64,000 nt of DNA from Candidatus Caccoplasma merdavium (GTDB lineage: Bacteria; Bacteroidota; Bacteroidia; Bacteroidales; UBA11471), in assembly GCA_018715595.1 (NCBI GenBank), contig DVLI01000026.1, forward strand, positions 292,082 through 356,081, written 5' to 3'. Within the stretch, counting starts at the first letter, position 1. Each line of letters starts with the position of its first letter. The notes beneath the pieces are model-generated. The model was not told the origin of the DNA, ran no database searches, and worked only from the letters and a program-made list of their open reading frames with translations. This document shows positions 46,399 to 54,822 of the stretch, in pieces. The position numbers were made by a program, and so were the translations under genes.

Positions 46399-47279
46399 AT
46401 TGCATCGTTTCCTAAGGTATAATTGGTGACTACCACCTCGATGGTGGATGTTTTCTGCCTGTTCTTTGTATGATAATTGGAGTTGGCGTAGTTGTTATTC
46501 ATATAATGAACGACATACCCATTCCTCGCTATCCAACTTTTCAATATTCCATTCTCCTTTCCCTTATGAATCAAGACATTCGATAAAGCAAAGGATATTC
46601 CCGTCCTTGTCAAGTCATCTAATATTTCATACAACCTCTTTTCCTCCCGTTCCGACCAACCCGTAAAGCCTCTTTTTCCGTCGTTGTATGTGCCCGTCGT
46701 AATCAAATAGGGTGGGTCGCAATAGACAAAATCTCCTTCTCCCAATATCGAAAAATCGAACTTATTGTAATCATTGCATGTAAACGACATGTTATCAGAT
46801 TGTATCCGCTCAATAAACTGCAACAAATTCCTTTTCATCGACTCGTTATAATGGCTTCGCTCCCTGCCAAATGGATTGTTAAACTCATGCGAATTATTGA
46901 AACGAATCTGGTGATTGAACGAATAGGCTACCAAAACAAACAAATCCAACGGATTCCTATCCCGGTTATAAGTATCTCGCAGTTCCTTATATCCAGCCTC
47001 GTTCGTCAAAGAGAGGTCGTATGTTTCTATTCTACGCTCGATAAACTGCAACACGGTCTGCACATGATTTTCTTGAAGAGCTACATACAAATCTATCAAA
47101 TGCGAAAGAATGTCATTGAAAATCACCCTATGGGCAGAGACATTGATACCGACATTGCAGCCCCCGCAAAACAAATCGACAAACGTATTTGTTTTGCGAG
47201 GGAATAAAGGCAATATTTGGGGTAATAATCTATATTTTCCCCCAATATAGTTCAAGGGTGAACGCACATATTCACTCAT
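46395..47279 (-). CDS. D12-class (Dam-like) N6-adenine DNA methyltransferase
   Basis: 294 residues with the Dam-family order of motifs: SPLNYIGGKYRLLPQI, motif I TFVDLFCGGCNVGINV, and motif IV FVYCDPPYLITTGTYN near 187, followed by RGFTGWSEREEKRLY. It would methylate adenine in a short target, here presumably the second strand of the cassette's recognition site. Its start is three bases after the DPP IV stop codon; it has no visible promoter of its own, so read-through from the DPP IV gene is likely. Confidence 0.9.
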   Translation of the reverse strand: MSEYVRSPLNYIGGKYRLLPQILPLFPRKTNTFVDLFCGGCNVGINVSAHRVIFNDILSHLIDLYVALQENHVQTVLQFIERRIETYDLSLTNEAGYKELRDTYNRDRNPLDLFVLVAYSFNHQIRFNNSHEFNNPFGRERSHYNESMKRNLLQFIERIQSDNMSFTCNDYNKFDFSILGEGDFVYCDPPYLITTGTYNDGKRGFTGWSEREEKRLYEILDDLTRTGISFALSNVLIHKGKENGILKSWIARNGYVVHYMNNNYANSNYHTKNRQKTSTIEVVVTNYTLGNDAI

Positions 47280-47282
47280 CGT

Positions 47283-49466
47283 TTACGGCAAGAGTTGTTG
47301 GCGGAAAAATGCGATAAACCGCTTATAGAGGTGCTGGCGGGCATTTCCGCCGTAGATGCTGTGGTTGCGGTCGGCATACATCTGCATTTCAAACTGCTTG
47401 TCGGCCGCCACCAGGGCATTGATATATCGCAAGGTATTGGTATAATGCACATTGTCATCGGCCGTACCGGCAACAATCAAGAGGTTGCCCGAGAGAGAAG
47501 CGGCGCGACACAGGGGCGATGCGGCATCATAGCCGGCACGGTTCTGCTGCGGGGTCGACATATACCGCTCGGTGTAGACCGTGTCATAGAACCGCCAGTC
47601 GGTCACCGGAGCAATGGCCACGCCGGCCTTGTATACATCTTGGCTCATCGACATCGACATGAGGGTGGTAAATCCGCCGAAACTCCACCCCCAGATGGCT
47701 ATGCGGGCGGCGTCGACATAGGGCAGCGATGCCATATAACGGGCCGCGGAGATTTGGTCCTGGGCTTCGAGTACACCCAGTTTGCCATAAGTGCAGCAGC
47801 GGAACTCGGTACCCCGGGCACCGGTTCCCCGGCCATCGACACAAGCCACGATGAATCCTTGGGGCACGAGCACCTGCTGCCAGTCGGCCGAGCTCCACGC
47901 ATCGAGTACCTGTTGCGAGCCGGGACCGCTATACTGCATCATCACCACGGGGTAACGACGGGTGCTGTCGAAGTCGGAGGGCTTCATCATAAAGCCGTTC
48001 AGCACAACGCCATCGGGAGTCGTCATCGTGAAAAACTCCTTTTTCACAAAATCGTTTATCGGGAAACGGGCATTGTCTTCGAGCGTGCGCACCACCCGTT
48101 TGCGGCGGGTGTCGTTGAGGGTATAGACAGGGGGCGTTGCCGCATTGCTGTATTGACTGATGTAATAGGTGCACGAAGGATTGAACCACGCCGCATTGTT
48201 CCCCCGTTGGGTAGAAAGTTTCTGACGCCGGCCCTTCTTGTCGATACAGTAGAGCGTGCGATAGAGGGGACCTTCCTCGGTCGACTGGTAATAGATGTTG
48301 CCCCGGGCGTCGCGTCCGTAATAATCGGTAACCTCCCACTCTCCCGCGGTAACGGTGCGTTGCAGTTTGCCGTCGTAGCCATACTGGTAGATGTGGCGGT
48401 ATCCGGTCTTCTCGGAGAAGGCCAGGAAGCAATCGGGATAGAAAACGGCCGATGTAATGTCTTCTTCGTTGATGTAGGTATCGCTCGTATCTTCATAAAG
48501 GAGACGGGTGGTCTCCTTCTCTATATCGACGGCCAACAAGCGAATATGGTTTTGCAGGCGGTTGAGGGCAGTAACGACCCACTCCCCGGTGCGCGGAATC
48601 ACATTGATGGCCGGGAGATAGGTCTCACCGTCAATGGGCAAGACGACCGGGTGTGTCGCAGCGTCGCCCTCCTTCCACACGTTGAACGTGATGCGGCTGT
48701 TGTCGGCACCGGCTACGGGATATTTGAACCCGGCATAGCGCGGATAGACCTCTTGCGGGTCGTCATAACGGCCCGAAGGGGTGCAGAAAAGTTGCATGGG
48801 ATATTCCTGCACATCGCTCTCGTCGGTGCGGACAAATGCCAAAGCCCGACTGTCGGGCGACCAGGCCATCAGCCTTGTCTGGGCAAACTCCTCTTCATAT
48901 ACCCAGTCGGTAACCCCGTTGAGAATCTTGTTTTTCTCGCCGTCGCGGGTTATTTGCACCTCGCTGCCATCGGCAAGATTTTTTACATAGATATTGTTTG
49001 CGTGCACAAAGGCGACCCGAGTCCCGTCGGGCGACAACGTGGCAATCTGTTGCTTGGGAAATTGTGCCGACAACGGTTGCAACGTATGGCTTCCCACCCG
49101 GGTGAAATAATAGGCGGCCCGGAACGACCGGCGATATATCATCTCCACGTCGGTGTATATGAGCATACGGTCTTCGTCTTCTCCAAAGGAATATCCCGAG
49201 ATGCTCCGCACCGGTTGCCCGGGTACACGGTTCACGTCGAGCAATGTATCGACAACTTCGCCCGTCGCATAGGCATAGCGCACGATGCAAGTGCGGTCGG
49301 GAGAGAGACAGGTATAATGCACCCCGTCGGCCGAAGGACGTATCCCGGCCACCGACTTCGCGCTATATTTTCCCGAGAAAAGGTCATCGACTTCCATCGA
49401 CGAGAGCGGTGCGACACTCAGCGAGAGGGCAAGAAGGCATAAAAATTTAGGTAGATTCAACTTCAT
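47283..49466 (-). CDS. S9B prolyl dipeptidase (DPP IV family)
   Basis: 727-residue exported serine peptidase with an N-terminal signal peptide (MKLNLPKFLCLLALSLSVAP). The beta-propeller region (about 40-470) is followed by the alpha/beta-hydrolase peptidase domain. This has the nucleophile elbow GWSFGG near 595, an aspartate in GTADDNVHY, and histidine in DRNHSIYGG near 699, forming the triad. It removes X-Pro or X-Ala dipeptides from peptide N-termini in the periplasm. A minus-strand TATTTTTG is present 28 bases upstream. Its downstream neighbour on the same strand is the R-M cassette, three bases away. Confidence 0.93.
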   Translation of the reverse strand: MKLNLPKFLCLLALSLSVAPLSSMEVDDLFSGKYSAKSVAGIRPSADGVHYTCLSPDRTCIVRYAYATGEVVDTLLDVNRVPGQPVRSISGYSFGEDEDRMLIYTDVEMIYRRSFRAAYYFTRVGSHTLQPLSAQFPKQQIATLSPDGTRVAFVHANNIYVKNLADGSEVQITRDGEKNKILNGVTDWVYEEEFAQTRLMAWSPDSRALAFVRTDESDVQEYPMQLFCTPSGRYDDPQEVYPRYAGFKYPVAGADNSRITFNVWKEGDAATHPVVLPIDGETYLPAINVIPRTGEWVVTALNRLQNHIRLLAVDIEKETTRLLYEDTSDTYINEEDITSAVFYPDCFLAFSEKTGYRHIYQYGYDGKLQRTVTAGEWEVTDYYGRDARGNIYYQSTEEGPLYRTLYCIDKKGRRQKLSTQRGNNAAWFNPSCTYYISQYSNAATPPVYTLNDTRRKRVVRTLEDNARFPINDFVKKEFFTMTTPDGVVLNGFMMKPSDFDSTRRYPVVMMQYSGPGSQQVLDAWSSADWQQVLVPQGFIVACVDGRGTGARGTEFRCCTYGKLGVLEAQDQISAARYMASLPYVDAARIAIWGWSFGGFTTLMSMSMSQDVYKAGVAIAPVTDWRFYDTVYTERYMSTPQQNRAGYDAASPLCRAASLSGNLLIVAGTADDNVHYTNTLRYINALVAADKQFEMQMYADRNHSIYGGNARQHLYKRFIAFFRQQLLP

Positions 49467-49493
49467 ATATTTTACCGGTTATGTATCATCAGA

Positions 49494-49501
49494 CAAAAAT
49501 A
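49494..49501 (-). promoter_or_regulatory. Promoter -7 element for DPP IV
   Basis: TATTTTTG on the minus strand, 28 bases before the start codon; may also drive the restriction-modification cassette by read-through. Confidence 0.5.
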
Positions 49502-49538
49502 ATGAATCGCCGGCAAAGAGAAAAATTTCGAGTGCAAA

Positions 49539-49570
49539 TTGGCATGGAGCGGTGAATTTTTCTACTTTTG
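49539..49570 (+). promoter_or_regulatory. Promoter for NAD synthetase
   Basis: TTG (49539-49541), a 21-base spacer and TACTTTTG (49563-49570) precede the ATG at 49594. They rule out the in-frame upstream ATG at 49552. Confidence 0.6.
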
Positions 49571-49593
49571 CACAGATCATTGACAGGAATGCT

Positions 49594-51519
49594 ATGAACT
49601 TTGGATTTATAAAAACGGCAACGGCCCTACCCGATTGCCGCGTAGCGGATTGCCGCTACAATGCCGACCGCATCATCGAACAGCTGCTCGATGCCGACCG
49701 CCAACAAATCGAATTGATTGTTTTTCCCGAATTGTGCATCACGGGATATACCTGCGGAGACCTTTTCGGACAAAAACTCTTACAGGAAGAAGCCGAGCAG
49801 GCGTTGGGGCGCATCGTCGATGCCACACGGGAAACCCAATTGCTGGCAATCGTCGGTTGTCCGCTCGCACAAGGCAACCGCCTTTTCAACACGGCTGTCG
49901 TCATCGGCCGTGGAACCATCTACGGCGTTGTACCCAAAAGTTTCCTGCCCAACTACAAAGAATTTTACGAAAAACGCTGGTTCTGCCCCGCCGACGAGGC
50001 CGAAAGCGAGTGGCTCTCTTGCTGCGGGCAGGAAGTGCCGTTCGGCACGCGCATGCTCTTCACCTCGGGCAACGCCTCCCTGGCCGTAGAGTTGTGTGAA
50101 GATATGTGGGTTGCCATTCCACCCTCGTCGCGTCACGCCCTGCACGGAGCCAACATCATTGCCAACCTCTCGGCCAGCGACGAACTGGCAGGAAAGCACA
50201 ACTACCTGCGGCAACTCATCGCGCAACAGTCGGCACGCACCATGACAGCCTATCTCTACGCATCGGCCGGGTTGGGCGAATCATCGACCGATGTCGTTTT
50301 CGGAGGGAATGGCATCATTGCCGAGAACGGAACCATACTGGCCGAAAGCCGGCGTTTCTCCGACACGGCTCAACTCATCGTCACCGAAATCGACGTCGAA
50401 CGGTTGATGTGCGAACGACGGACAAATACCGGGTATGCCGGGAATCTCGACCAGGAATCCTACCGCAACATTCCCGTCGAATTGCCCCACTACACCATCG
50501 AAGGGCTCTCGCGTGCGATAGACCCCCACCCTTTTATCCCGCACATCGAACAGCTGCTCAGCGAACGTTGCGAAGAAATTTTCAATATACAGGTATCGGG
50601 ACTTGTGAAACGACTGAAACACACAGGCGCCAAACAGGTCGTAGTGGGCATCTCGGGAGGTCTCGATTCGACACTGGCGCTACTCGTCACGGTCAGAGCC
50701 TTCGACCGGCTGCACATCGACCGCTCGCACATCTTGGGCATCACCATGCCGGGATTCGGCACCACCGACCGCACCTACAACAATGCCCTCGACCTCATGT
50801 GTTCGCTGGGGGTAACGATACGCGAAATCAGTATCAAGAAAGCCTGTTTGCAACACTTCGAGGACATCGGTCACGACGTCGACGTGCACGACGTCACCTA
50901 TGAAAACAGCCAGGCGCGCGAGCGCACCCAAATCCTGATGGACATTGCCAACCAAGTGTACGGACTTGTCATCGGCACCGGTGACCTCTCGGAGTTGGCA
51001 TTGGGCTGGGCGACCTACAACGGCGACCACATGTCGATGTATGGCGTCAACGCGGGAGTCCCCAAGACCTTGGTGCGCCACCTGGTCACTTGGGTAGCCA
51101 CGCAGGAAAAGGACCGAAAAACGAGCGACACGCTCATCGACATCGTAAACACCCCCATCAGTCCCGAACTGATTCCGGCCGACGAACAAGGCAATATCAA
51201 GCAGAAGACCGAAGACCTCGTGGGACCCTATGAATTGCACGACTTCTTCCTCTACTATTTCTTGCGGTACGGCTTCCGTCCCGAAAAGATTTATTTCTTG
51301 GCACAAGAAGCCTTCGGAGAGGCATACGACCGAGCCACGCTGAAAAAATGGCTCACCACCTTTTTCCGCCGCTTCTTCTCGCAGCAATTCAAGCGCTCAT
51401 GTCTACCCGACGGGCCCAAAGTCGGTTCGGTGAGCCTCTCTCCGAGAGGCGACTGGCGCATGCCGAGCGACGCATGCAGCACCTTGTGGATAGAAGCCTG
51501 TGAGAAACTGGAAATTTAA
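49594..51519 (+). CDS. nadE: Glutamine-dependent NAD+ synthetase
   Basis: 641-residue two-domain enzyme that converts nicotinic acid adenine dinucleotide to NAD+. The N-terminal nitrilase-type glutaminase has the Glu in VFPELCITGY, the Lys in VPKSFLPNY and the catalytic Cys at about 168 in ELCEDMW. The C-terminal synthetase domain has the PP-loop GISGGLDSTLALL (from G352) and TGDLSELALGWAT. This is the bacterial glutamine-dependent form with both domains intact. It is divergent from DPP IV and ended by a hairpin. Confidence 0.96.
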   Translation: MNFGFIKTATALPDCRVADCRYNADRIIEQLLDADRQQIELIVFPELCITGYTCGDLFGQKLLQEEAEQALGRIVDATRETQLLAIVGCPLAQGNRLFNTAVVIGRGTIYGVVPKSFLPNYKEFYEKRWFCPADEAESEWLSCCGQEVPFGTRMLFTSGNASLAVELCEDMWVAIPPSSRHALHGANIIANLSASDELAGKHNYLRQLIAQQSARTMTAYLYASAGLGESSTDVVFGGNGIIAENGTILAESRRFSDTAQLIVTEIDVERLMCERRTNTGYAGNLDQESYRNIPVELPHYTIEGLSRAIDPHPFIPHIEQLLSERCEEIFNIQVSGLVKRLKHTGAKQVVVGISGGLDSTLALLVTVRAFDRLHIDRSHILGITMPGFGTTDRTYNNALDLMCSLGVTIREISIKKACLQHFEDIGHDVDVHDVTYENSQARERTQILMDIANQVYGLVIGTGDLSELALGWATYNGDHMSMYGVNAGVPKTLVRHLVTWVATQEKDRKTSDTLIDIVNTPISPELIPADEQGNIKQKTEDLVGPYELHDFFLYYFLRYGFRPEKIYFLAQEAFGEAYDRATLKKWLTTFFRRFFSQQFKRSCLPDGPKVGSVSLSPRGDWRMPSDACSTLWIEACEKLEI

Positions 51520-51536
51520 TGACCTGCATCACCGAC

Positions 51537-51579
51537 ATGCAAGAGGGGCTACCACATTCGGTGGTAGCCCCTCTTGCAT
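51537..51579. terminator. Terminator between nadE and CvfB-like gene
   Basis: A perfect 19-base stem (ATGCAAGAGGGGCTACCAC with its complement) with five-base loop separates convergent genes. Confidence 0.85.
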
Positions 51580-51597
51580 GGGAAAAGTCTCCAACAA

Positions 51598-52434
51598 TTA
51601 TTTTACAAGGCGTATGCCGTCGTCGAGAATTTCTATCAGACGCTGACGGTACAACGCCCCTACGGCTTTCTTGAAATTTTTCTTGCTGCAACCAAACGCC
51701 GCGGCAATCTCTCCGGCATCGGACTTGTCGTTGAACCGAAGGAATCCATCGTTCTTGCGTATCGCATCGAGAATACCTTGTGCCAGCGAATCGACGCCGC
51801 CGTAACCCACCGGCTGCAAAGCGACATCGACCTTCTCATCGGCACGAATGTGGGTAACATATCCCGTCAAACGGTCGCCCCGATGCACCGGTTTGAAAAT
51901 CTCGTTATGATAAATCATGCCCCAATGCGCGTTGTCGACAATGACTTTAAATCCCAATTCCGTCTCCTGGGTCACCAAAAGAGAGACCTCTTGATTGAGG
52001 GTATAATCGACGGGCGTTTTCTGCAAAAAGCGGTTTATCTTGGCCGTAGCCACGATGCGCCCCGAGACCTCATCGACATAGAGATAGACGACATAATATT
52101 TCCCGGGAAACATCTCGGCCCGTTGTTCCCTGAACGGTACAAGCAACTCTTTCGAAGCCAATCCCCAGTCGAGAAAAACACCGACGGGATTGACCGAGTT
52201 GACTTTGAGCACGGCAAACTCGCCGACTTGTGCATAAGGCCGCTCGGTCGTCGCAATGACACGGTCTTCGCTATCGTAATAGACAAACACCTCTACCGCA
52301 TCGCCTACCCGACTTCCCTCGGGAAGATAACGCTGCGGCAACAATATTTCGCCCAGTTCCCCGCCATCGAGATAGACACCGAAATCGACCGAACGCAAAA
52401 TCGGCAATGTGTTGTATTTTCCTACTTCTGTCAT
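51598..52434 (-). CDS. CvfB-like S1-domain RNA-binding protein
   Basis: 278 residues made of three S1-like RNA-binding units followed by a C-terminal winged helix. The early block GVYLDGGELGEILLPQRY and the second GVFLDWGLASKELLVPFREQ have the S1 pattern; the third is the 'MIYHNEIFKPVHRGDRLTG' area, and the tail GILDAIRKNDGFLRF...SKKNFKKAVGALYRQRLIEI forms the winged helix. This is the architecture of CvfB (conserved virulence factor B) in Staphylococcus, which binds RNA. Function in Bacteroidetes is not settled. Confidence 0.87.
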   Translation of the reverse strand: MTEVGKYNTLPILRSVDFGVYLDGGELGEILLPQRYLPEGSRVGDAVEVFVYYDSEDRVIATTERPYAQVGEFAVLKVNSVNPVGVFLDWGLASKELLVPFREQRAEMFPGKYYVVYLYVDEVSGRIVATAKINRFLQKTPVDYTLNQEVSLLVTQETELGFKVIVDNAHWGMIYHNEIFKPVHRGDRLTGYVTHIRADEKVDVALQPVGYGGVDSLAQGILDAIRKNDGFLRFNDKSDAGEIAAAFGCSKKNFKKAVGALYRQRLIEILDDGIRLVK

Positions 52435-52453
52435 AAAAATTTCTTAACCGATA

Positions 52454-52461
52454 CAAATATA
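52454..52461 (-). promoter_or_regulatory. Promoter -7 element for the CvfB-like gene
   Basis: TATATTTG on the minus strand, 20 bases before the start codon at 52434. Confidence 0.55.
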
Positions 52462-52493
52462 CGACAACTATTCGGTTTCCCGTTTTTTTTCGC

Positions 52494-52501
52494 TATATTT
52501 G
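52494..52501 (+). promoter_or_regulatory. Promoter -7 element for the DUF3298 gene
   Basis: TATATTTG on the plus strand, 38 bases before the ATG at 52539; divergent with the preceding element. Confidence 0.5.
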
Positions 52502-52538
52502 TATTTCCATACTATGTTTCACTTTAACCGATACCACT

Positions 52539-53444
52539 ATGAACCGCTTCAAGACAACACTTGCCACGGCAAGTTGCCTGTTTCTGATGGCGTCGTGCCA
52601 ATGGAACTCTGAAAACAAAGAGAATACCGAAACTTCTGTCTCACCCAAAGAGACGGTATCAAAAACAGCACCGGTCAAAGCGCAACCCGCAAAAGCGAAA
52701 GAAGGTCTCACATTTTCGACCTATACCTATTCCGAAAAAAAACACATCGACAACAATACCGAACTTCCCTGCTGCTCCATCGACATCAACCTCTCATACC
52801 CCACGGGCGGCAACACGGTGAAAACCTCTTTGAACCAACTGCAACGCATCTTTGTAGCCGCTCTGCCCGAAGGCATGCAGGAGAGCGACTCTCCCCGCAC
52901 CGCCGCAGAACGGTTTGTCAAAAACTATATCGCCGAATACCAGGCCGACATAAAGCCTTACCTCAAAAAACGCCGACATCGGGAAGAGGCATGGATGAAC
53001 TATGAAATGTCGGTACAAAGCAAGAACTTATACAACGCCCACTCGTTTTGGGGATTCAGCGTCGAAATCTATACTTATACCGGCGGCGCACACGGTATGA
53101 CCACGACTTCATACACGGTTGTCGACCTCAATAGCGGGAAATCCCTGTTGCTCAGCGACCTGTTTGCCGAGAGCGACTATCACCTGATAAACCGCATGTT
53201 GTGCCAGCAACTCGCCGATGACCTCGGTACAAGCGTCGACCGTCTCGAAGAGAAATTCTACCAGCCCGACAATATCGTTGTCGACGACAACTTCATGATA
53301 AGCGACACCGGCATTACCTGGCTCTTCAATCCCTATGACATTGCTCCCTACTCCAACGGTACGACCCGCATCACACTGCCCTACCGGGCCATCGTAGGAT
53401 ACCTTGTCGCCAACTCTCCGCTGAAACGCATCGCCTCGAAATAA
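52539..53444 (+). CDS. DUF3298/RsiV-like lipoprotein
   Basis: 301-residue lipoprotein: signal peptide with lipobox ending at C20 (MASC), then a low-complexity linker of K, A, P and T to about residue 60. The folded part matches the DUF4163/DUF3298 pair found in RsiV-like and other envelope proteins: the YTGGAHGMTTTSYTVVDLNSGKSLLLSDLF core and the later TWLFNPYDIAPYSNGTTRITLPY strand pair. Bacillus RsiV binds lysozyme, but the wider family has no assigned role. It precedes rsmG by 15 bases. Confidence 0.85.
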   Translation: MNRFKTTLATASCLFLMASCQWNSENKENTETSVSPKETVSKTAPVKAQPAKAKEGLTFSTYTYSEKKHIDNNTELPCCSIDINLSYPTGGNTVKTSLNQLQRIFVAALPEGMQESDSPRTAAERFVKNYIAEYQADIKPYLKKRRHREEAWMNYEMSVQSKNLYNAHSFWGFSVEIYTYTGGAHGMTTTSYTVVDLNSGKSLLLSDLFAESDYHLINRMLCQQLADDLGTSVDRLEEKFYQPDNIVVDDNFMISDTGITWLFNPYDIAPYSNGTTRITLPYRAIVGYLVANSPLKRIASK

Positions 53445-53459
53445 CACCCAATCGCCATC

Positions 53460-54080
53460 ATGCAAATTATCGAGAAATATTTTCCCAACATGACCGTTCG
53501 GCAACACGACCAGTTTGCCGCCTTGCAAGAGCTGTATAACGACTGGAACGCAAAAATCAACGTGATTTCGCGCAAGGACATCGACAACCTCTATCCCCAC
53601 CATGTGCTGCACTCGCTCGGCATAGCCAAAGTAATCCAGTTCTCACCCGCGACAACGGTTCTCGACGTGGGAACCGGCGGCGGATTTCCCGGCATACCCT
53701 TGGCCATACTCTTTCCCGAATGCCGCTTCCACCTCATCGACCGCATCGGCAAGAAGGTAAAAGTAGCCCAAGAAGTGGCGCAAAGCATCGGATTGGAAAA
53801 CGTGACATTCGCCCATTGCAGCGTGGAAGAAAACAAAAACAGATACGACTTTATCGTGAGCCGTGCCGTCATGCCGTTGGGAGACCTCCTAAAATTGGTC
53901 CGCAAAAATGTGAGCAAACAACAACACAACGCCATGCCCAACGGCTTGATATGCCTTAAAGGCGGCGAAATGCAAGGCGAGATAGCTCCCGTAAGGAATA
54001 CCGCCCTCATATTTGACCTGAAAGACTATTTCGAGGAAGAATTTTTCAAGACGAAAAAAGCCATCTATGTTCCCATCTAA
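53460..54080 (+). CDS. rsmG: 16S rRNA (guanine527-N7) methyltransferase
   Basis: 206-residue RsmG/GidB methyltransferase that modifies G527 of 16S rRNA. Motif I is VLDVGTGGGFPGIPLAILFP, followed by the FHLIDRIGKKVKVAQEVA SAM-binding acidic strand and FIVSRAVMPL. The N-terminal helical extension and length fit. It is preceded closely by a DUF3298 gene and followed 12 bases later by a metallo-beta-lactamase-fold gene, suggesting a three-gene unit. Confidence 0.96.
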   Translation: MQIIEKYFPNMTVRQHDQFAALQELYNDWNAKINVISRKDIDNLYPHHVLHSLGIAKVIQFSPATTVLDVGTGGGFPGIPLAILFPECRFHLIDRIGKKVKVAQEVAQSIGLENVTFAHCSVEENKNRYDFIVSRAVMPLGDLLKLVRKNVSKQQHNAMPNGLICLKGGEMQGEIAPVRNTALIFDLKDYFEEEFFKTKKAIYVPI

Positions 54081-54092
54081 ACAGTCCTTCTT

Positions 54093-54737
54093 ATGTTGAA
54101 AGTAAAATGTTTTGTATGCAACCCGGTTGCCGAAAACACATATGTCGTGTGGGACGATGAATCGCTCGAATGTGCAATAATCGACGCCGGTTGTTGCTCA
54201 AAAGAAGAGAAGCGGAGATTGCAAGAATATATCGAGCAAGAACATTTGCATGTCAAGTACCTCTTGTCGACCCATCTGCACTTCGATCATGTTTTCGGGA
54301 ATCGATTCGTTGCCGAAACATTTCACGCGAAACTGTCGGCTCACCGCGACGATGCGTTCTTACTTGACAATTTCGCCCGACAAACCGCTCTTTTCGGACT
54401 GAATATCGACGAACCCGCATTGCCCGTCGACATCTATATCGATGAGACCGACACGTTGAGTGTAGGCCGATATGATTTCGCGATTCTGCACATTCCGGGA
54501 CATTCACCCGGAGGGCTTGTTTTCTACTGTGCAAAGGCCGGGGTCGCATTCTCGGGCGATGTGCTTTTCCGTGACAGCATAGGACGCACCGACCTTTGGG
54601 GCGGCAACTACGAGGCTCTCATCACGGGCATCAAAGAGAAACTGTTTGCCCTTCCCGACTCGACCACCGTGTATCCGGGTCATGGTCCCCACACCACCAT
54701 CGGATATGAGAAAACCCACAATCCTTATTTGATGTAA
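54093..54737 (+). CDS. Metallo-beta-lactamase-fold hydrolase (glyoxalase II-like)
   Basis: 214 residues with the metal-binding motif STHLHFDHVFGN (H-x-H-x-D-H), a second histidine in HIPGHSPGG and aspartate in FSGDVLFRDSIGRTD, and a C-terminal histidine in YPGHGPHTT. This is the small YcbL/glyoxalase II-like branch, hydrolysing thioesters or related compounds in the cytoplasm. Substrate is unknown. Confidence 0.9.
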   Translation: MLKVKCFVCNPVAENTYVVWDDESLECAIIDAGCCSKEEKRRLQEYIEQEHLHVKYLLSTHLHFDHVFGNRFVAETFHAKLSAHRDDAFLLDNFARQTALFGLNIDEPALPVDIYIDETDTLSVGRYDFAILHIPGHSPGGLVFYCAKAGVAFSGDVLFRDSIGRTDLWGGNYEALITGIKEKLFALPDSTTVYPGHGPHTTIGYEKTHNPYLM

Positions 54738-54764
54738 CGATTCGATCCCGACTATCCGGAATAT

Positions 54765-54800
54765 GCGAAGCCCCTGCATTTGTGAATGCAGGGGCTTCGC
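54765..54800. terminator. Terminator between MBL and pectate lyase genes
   Basis: A perfect 16-base stem (GCGAAGCCCCTGCATT with AATGCAGGGGCTTCGC) and four-base TGTG loop, between convergent genes. Confidence 0.85.
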
Positions 54801-54822
54801 GCTTATGATTATACTCTCGCCC

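Noticed and set aside
47295..49442. Long open frame opposite the DPP IV gene (plus strand, ~700 codons)
   Set aside because: It mirrors the DPP IV frame and has no start-site context or family motif; GC-rich codon structure keeps the antisense frame open.
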